Shown: piece by piece, positions 5,862 to 8,310 of the stretch
Layout: each line of letters opens with the position of its first letter
Position numbering within the stretch: position 1 is the first letter of the stretch
Program-made: the position numbers and the translations under genes
The notes under the pieces: generated by a model
Told to the model about the DNA's origin: nothing
Database searches by the model: none
Seen by the model: the letters and a program-made list of their open reading frames with translations, nothing else
Assembly (NCBI GenBank): GCA_029012525.1
Contig: JAQXMG010000032.1
Span: 1 to 8,310 of the forward strand
DNA length: 8,310 nt
Source: a bacterium
Lineage (GTDB): Bacteria; Bacillota_I; Bacilli_A; RF39; UBA660
Direction: 5' to 3'

Positions 5862-5990
5862 ATGCACAATGTAGATAATGTTTGCGATAACGATAGAAGA
5901 GATAGAAATAATGGCAGTTTTGGATTACTAATAGTCGTTGTTTTATATATTTTACTAGCTATAATTTTTAGCTCATATACTTATTATTAG
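5862..5990 (+). CDS. Small single-span membrane protein, partner of the YjcZ-like peptide
   Basis: The gene has 42 codons. GGAGGTGA (5849-5856), a full match to the anti-Shine-Dalgarno sequence, lies 5 bases before the ATG, stronger than for most genes in the window. The first 18 residues are hydrophilic and charged (DNDRRDRNN), followed by one membrane span (FGLLIVVVLYILLAIIF) and a Tyr-rich tail (SSYTYY). The core LLIVVVLYILLAII resembles the YjcZ-type span, so it may be a diverged paralogue of the preceding peptide with a longer soluble head. Spacing of 17 bases and a common terminator suggest one transcript. I know no named family for the whole sequence. A 10-base palindrome (TAGCATGCTA, 5988-5997) covers the stop codon; its meaning is unclear. 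A small toxin-like membrane peptide is an alternative, but no antisense RNA or antitoxin is apparent. Confidence 0.75.
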   Translation: MHNVDNVCDNDRRDRNNGSFGLLIVVVLYILLAIIFSSYTYY

Positions 5991-5998
5991 CATGCTAA

Positions 5999-6027
5999 AA
6001 ATAAAAGGTCTTTGCCTTTTATTTTTT
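5999..6027. terminator. Bidirectional terminator between the small genes and the HIT gene
   Basis: AAATAAAAGG (5999-6008) pairs with CCTTTTATTT (6015-6024) over the loop TCTTTG, followed by a T-run to 6027. On the minus strand an A/T-rich stem base followed by T provides the other exit. The HIT stop codon (6019-6021) lies inside the right arm. Confidence 0.85.
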
Positions 6028-6384
6028 TAGTATTTCGTAAACTTCTTCTAGGGAATTTTTCTTCTCACTATTGTAATGAGGTATTAAATGCAAATGATAA
6101 TGTGGTATATCTTGAAAAAATCCATTATTTTGAACTAATTTTAAGCCATCAAAATTTAATTTCTCTTTTAATAAATTATACATATTTTTACTAACTTTAT
6201 TAATATGATTTAAAACTTCAATTGGTATATCAGTTATATCCTTATAGTGTTCTTTTGGTACAATTAAGGTATGTCCATTAGCGATTGGCTCAATACTTAA
6301 AAATACTTTTACAATATCATCTTCATATAATGTGTATGAAGGTATTTCTTGTTTCATAATTTTACAGAATACACAATTTTCCAA
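6019..6384 (-). CDS. HIT-family nucleotide hydrolase (HINT-like)
   Basis: Histidine-triad proteins hydrolyse AMP-linked compounds such as nucleoside phosphoramidates or dinucleoside polyphosphates in the cytosol. The signature HYHLHLIP (H95, H97, H99) fits H-x-H-x-H with hydrophobic spacers; the middle of these is expected to be the nucleophile. GHTLIVPKEHY (37-47) forms the usual strand before the second helix, and CVFCKIM at the N-terminus (C4, C7) is typical of bacterial members. Start choice: an ATG at 6391-6393 directly abuts the binding site AAGGAG (plus-strand 6394-6399), leaving no spacing, whereas the TTG at 6382-6384 lies 9 bases away and gives MENCVFCKIM, the usual family opening, and 121 residues. 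TTG is therefore preferred. The gene stands alone, divergent from the rhodanese gene. Confidence 0.92.
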   Translation of the reverse strand: MENCVFCKIMKQEIPSYTLYEDDIVKVFLSIEPIANGHTLIVPKEHYKDITDIPIEVLNHINKVSKNMYNLLKEKLNFDGLKLVQNNGFFQDIPHYHLHLIPHYNSEKKNSLEEVYEILKK

Positions 6385-6401
6385 AATAATCATCTCCTTA
6401 T

Positions 6402-6435
6402 AAATATTATAAATGTTTTTTCAAATATTATAAAT
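6402..6435. repeat. Two 13-base direct repeats, 21 bases apart, in the HIT promoter region
   Basis: AAATATTATAAAT occurs at 6402-6414 and again at 6423-6435, a period of 21 bases (about two helical turns). Each copy contains TATAAT on the minus strand, so they form tandem -10 boxes for HIT or two binding sites on the same face of the DNA. No good -35 box accompanies either. Confidence 0.5.
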
Positions 6436-6464
6436 ACTTTTAAATTAAAAAAATAATATTTAAC

Positions 6465-6506
6465 AGTTTAAACTAACTATTTTTTTTAATTTGAAAAACA
6501 TATAAT
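6465..6506 (+). promoter_or_regulatory. Putative promoter region of the rhodanese gene
   Basis: A perfect TATAAT lies at 6501-6506, 20 bases before the start codon, preceded by a T-rich tract without a convincing -35 at 17 bases (TTGAAA at 6491-6496 is too near). A perfect 10-base palindrome, AGTTTAAACT (6465-6474), lies upstream and could be an operator. GGGAGGA at 6513-6519 is the ribosome binding site. Confidence 0.4.
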
Positions 6507-6525
6507 ATATTAGGGAGGAAGTTTT

Positions 6526-6813
6526 ATGTATTCTAGTATAGATGCAAAAGATTTAAAAAATCTTCTTGGTACAGTAAATATAATAGATATAAGAGATAGC
6601 TATTTATATAAATTAAGCAATATTCCTACTTCAAAAAATATACCTAGTAATTATTTAATGTCAAATCCAAGTAAATATTTAAATAAAGCTGAAACCTATT
6701 ATATATATTGTTCAGTTGGATATACAAGTGCACCAGTATGTAATAAATTAAGTGCTATGGGATATAATGTGGTTAATGTACTAGGTGGGTATAATAATTA
6801 TTATGGTATTTAA
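6526..6813 (+). CDS. Single-domain rhodanese-like protein
   Basis: The 95 residues form one rhodanese fold. NIIDIRDSYLYKLSNIP (18-34) matches the conserved opening (usually D-x-R-x-x-x-E-x-x-x-G-H-I-P), here with weak agreement at the Glu and Gly-His positions. The active-site loop is CSVGYTS (62-68) with C62 as the persulfide-carrying cysteine, and VVNVLGGYNNY matches the closing V-x-x-L-x-G-G motif. The conserved Arg of the usual C-x-x-G-x-R-S loop is replaced by Thr (T67). Such proteins pass sulfane sulfur to acceptors in the cytosol, for thiosulfate detoxification or cofactor and tRNA thiolation; the substrate cannot be told from sequence. A second cysteine (C72) follows in the next helix. 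The ribosome binding site (6513-6519) is strong. The DedA-like gene follows after 48 bases, probably with its own promoter. Confidence 0.88.
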   Translation: MYSSIDAKDLKNLLGTVNIIDIRDSYLYKLSNIPTSKNIPSNYLMSNPSKYLNKAETYYIYCSVGYTSAPVCNKLSAMGYNVVNVLGGYNNYYGI

Positions 6814-6815
6814 TG

Positions 6816-6844
6816 TTTTAAAAAAATAGATTTTGTATTATAAT
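6816..6844 (+). promoter_or_regulatory. Possible promoter for the DedA-rmuC operon
   Basis: TATAAT (6839-6844) is perfect and stands 17 bases after TTTTAA (6816-6821), a poor -35. It lies immediately after the rhodanese stop codon and 17 bases before the DedA start. No terminator hairpin separates the two, so read-through from the rhodanese gene is likely as well. Confidence 0.45.
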
Positions 6845-6861
6845 AAATTTAGGAGAAATTT

Positions 6862-7443
6862 ATGGATACAATAAATGCAGTAATAAATGGTTTAGTCAAT
6901 TATTTAGAATCTGTTGGAGTTGTTGGAGGATTCTTCTTAGTAATTCTAGAATCTATTTTTCCAATACTTCCTTTGGCAGTTTTTATTGGAATGAATATTT
7001 TAGCATTTGGTAATGTAGTTGGTTTTATTGTAAGCTATATTGCAACTATTACTGGTTGTATGGCATCATTTTTTTTATTTAAATTTACTCTTAATAATTT
7101 TGTTTATAGAGTTTTAAATCAAAAAACTAAGACAAAAATTGACAAACTAATGATAAAATTAAGAAACATCGATTTTAATGCTTTGGTAATTATTCATGCT
7201 ATGCCATTTACACCATCATTTTTAATAAATATAGCAGGTGGATTATCTGGGATGAATTCTAAAAAATATTTTATATCACTTTTAATAGGAAAGTTATCTA
7301 TAATTTATTTTTGGGGATATGTTGGAAAAAATATATTATCAGCAATTAAAGAACCAATTGTGTTACTTAAAATGTTAGGATTAGTGGTACTGGCTTATTT
7401 AATCAGTAAAATAATAGAAAAAATAATAAAAGTAGAGGAGTAG
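6862..7443 (+). CDS. DedA/TVP38-family (VTT domain) membrane protein
   Basis: The 193-residue polytopic membrane protein starts at an ATG 6 bases after AGGAG (6851-6855). Hydrophobic segments lie at about 20-45, 47-75, 107-130, 135-157 and 165-187. The family motifs are LESIFPILP (29-37), the glycine-rich span with G65, and PFTPSFLINIAGGLSGM (115-131) followed by KKYFISLLIGK; these form the paired re-entrant loops of VTT-domain proteins. Members are proposed lipid scramblases or flippases; some bacterial DedA proteins return undecaprenyl phosphate or phosphatidylethanolamine across the membrane. The PFTP motif and short length fit the TVP38/TMEM64 branch (YdjX-like) better than classical DedA, so the substrate is uncertain. 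The basic loop at 86-101 (KTKTKIDKLMIKLR) is likely cytosolic. It is followed closely by rmuC, whose ribosome binding site overlaps the last codons of this gene. Confidence 0.9.
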   Translation: MDTINAVINGLVNYLESVGVVGGFFLVILESIFPILPLAVFIGMNILAFGNVVGFIVSYIATITGCMASFFLFKFTLNNFVYRVLNQKTKTKIDKLMIKLRNIDFNALVIIHAMPFTPSFLINIAGGLSGMNSKKYFISLLIGKLSIIYFWGYVGKNILSAIKEPIVLLKMLGLVVLAYLISKIIEKIIKVEE

Positions 7444-7449
7444 TAATTT

Positions 7450-8310
7450 ATGGATTATGTAATAATAGGAATTTTGGTTGTAATACTTATACTTACAATA
7501 ATATCATTAACAAAAAATATTAATGAGGCAAATATAACAGAGCGTCTTGGAAAATTAGAAGTTAATTTAACTAAGGAATTATCAGAACTTAAGCTTTCAT
7601 TAAATAAAGATTTTTCAGATCTTTCATTGAAAAATGAACAAAGACTTTTAGAAATAAATGAAAAAGTAAATGAAAGACTTGATCAAAATTTTGAAAAAAC
7701 TAATAAAACATTTATAAATGTTTTAGAAAGATTATCCAAAATAGATGAAGCTCAAAAAAAGATTGATAGTTTATCTAATGATATTGTTTCTCTTCAAGGA
7801 ATATTAACTGATAAAAAAACAAGAGGTATTTTTGGGGAGGTTAATCTAAAACATATTTTAGAATCAGTGTTTGGTCCAGAAAATGACCTTATTTATAAAC
7901 TTCAATATACTCTTCCTAATGGTTATATTGCTGATTCAATTCTTTTTGCACCAGAACCTCTTGGAACTATTGCTATAGATAGTAAGTTTCCTTTGGAAAA
8001 TTATCGACTTATGGTTGATAAAAATTTAAGTGTTATTGAAAGAGAAAAGTATGAAAAAATGTTTAAAGCAGATGTAAAAAAACATATTGATGCTATCCAT
8101 GATAAATATATAATAAATGGTGTTACAACGGATCAAGCAATAATGTTTTTACCAGCAGAAGCTATATTTGCAGAAATTAATGCATATCATTCAGATATAA
8201 TTGATTATTCATATAAAAAACATGTTTGGATAACTAGTCCTACAACTCTTATTTCAACCCTTACAGTAATTGAAATGATTATTAAAAATATTGAAAGAGA
8301 TAAGTATACA
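7450..8310 (+). CDS. rmuC: DNA recombination protein RmuC, 3' end outside the window
   Basis: The frame is open to the right edge, giving 287 residues. The start is an ATG 9 bases after AGAGGAG (7434-7440). Residues 3-20 form an N-terminal membrane anchor, followed by a long Lys/Glu/Leu-rich coiled coil (about 28-118, NITERLGKLE to LQGILT). The RmuC nuclease-like domain then begins with LTDKKTRGIFGEVNLKHILE (119-138), then ADSILFAPE (161-169), IDSKFPLENY (176-185), MFLPAEAIFAEI (232-243) and VWITSPTTLISTL (259-271), all hallmark segments. Acidic and lysine residues in the E-x(n)-D-S-K-F-P region belong to the predicted PD-(D/E)XK-type core. RmuC limits recombination at inverted repeats in E. 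coli and, in recent work on the family, acts against foreign DNA; here it is probably membrane-tethered. It is co-transcribed with the DedA-like gene. Confidence 0.95.
   Translation, partial: MDYVIIGILVVILILTIISLTKNINEANITERLGKLEVNLTKELSELKLSLNKDFSDLSLKNEQRLLEINEKVNERLDQNFEKTNKTFINVLERLSKIDEAQKKIDSLSNDIVSLQGILTDKKTRGIFGEVNLKHILESVFGPENDLIYKLQYTLPNGYIADSILFAPEPLGTIAIDSKFPLENYRLMVDKNLSVIEREKYEKMFKADVKKHIDAIHDKYIINGVTTDQAIMFLPAEAIFAEINAYHSDIIDYSYKKHVWITSPTTLISTLTVIEMIIKNIERDKYT

Noticed and set aside
5988..5997. Palindrome TAGCATGCTA as a regulatory site
   Set aside because: It is only 10 bases, covers a stop codon and has no second copy in the window; chance is sufficient.
6012..6194. 60-codon plus-strand frame inside the HIT gene
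   Set aside because: It begins in the terminator loop and runs antisense to the histidine triad; no binding site.

Overview
The window is AT-rich, gene-dense bacterial DNA with Shine-Dalgarno sites of the AGGAGG type, TATAAT promoters, the standard code (TGG for Trp, TGA as stop) and many short hairpin-plus-T-run terminators. The gene set (NAD-dependent DNA ligase, PrsA-type lipoprotein foldase, YjcZ-like tiny membrane peptides, a collagen-like protein with a Bacillota-type module) points to a low-GC Bacillota, probably spore-forming. This is inference from family distribution; no rRNA or other taxonomic marker is present.

Left part (1-2119), accessory in character. A GNAT acetyltransferase runs in from the left edge. 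Next comes a compact segment with a winged-helix RepL-like DNA-binding gene (GTG start, 481-1074) convergent with a small unknown helical protein (1098-1343, minus), sharing one bidirectional terminator. The segment is strikingly CpG-rich compared with the rest (19 CpG in the 594-base gene against 10 in the 2007-base ligA). Directly after it lies the 3' part of a collagen-like surface protein gene whose 5' end is missing; the join falls inside Gly-Pro-Thr repeat coding.

Centre (2149-5690), housekeeping. A strong promoter drives ligA, and a lone type IV pilin-like gene overlaps its last 8 bases. Convergent with them is prsA on the minus strand, with its own promoter; the two units share a terminator.

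Right part (5700-8310). Two previously unlisted tiny genes (25 and 42 codons) with excellent ribosome binding sites encode single-span membrane peptides, the first like YjcZ-family sporulation proteins, preceded by a sequence resembling a mother-cell sigma promoter. A HIT-family gene converges on them. Divergent from HIT are a single-domain rhodanese, a DedA/TVP38-like membrane protein and rmuC, which is cut by the right edge; dedA and rmuC form an operon.

No tRNA, rRNA, CRISPR array, transposase or recombinase is visible. The points most worth a second look are the foreign rep-like segment joined to the beheaded collagen gene, the small spore-type gene pair, and the pilin coupled to ligA.
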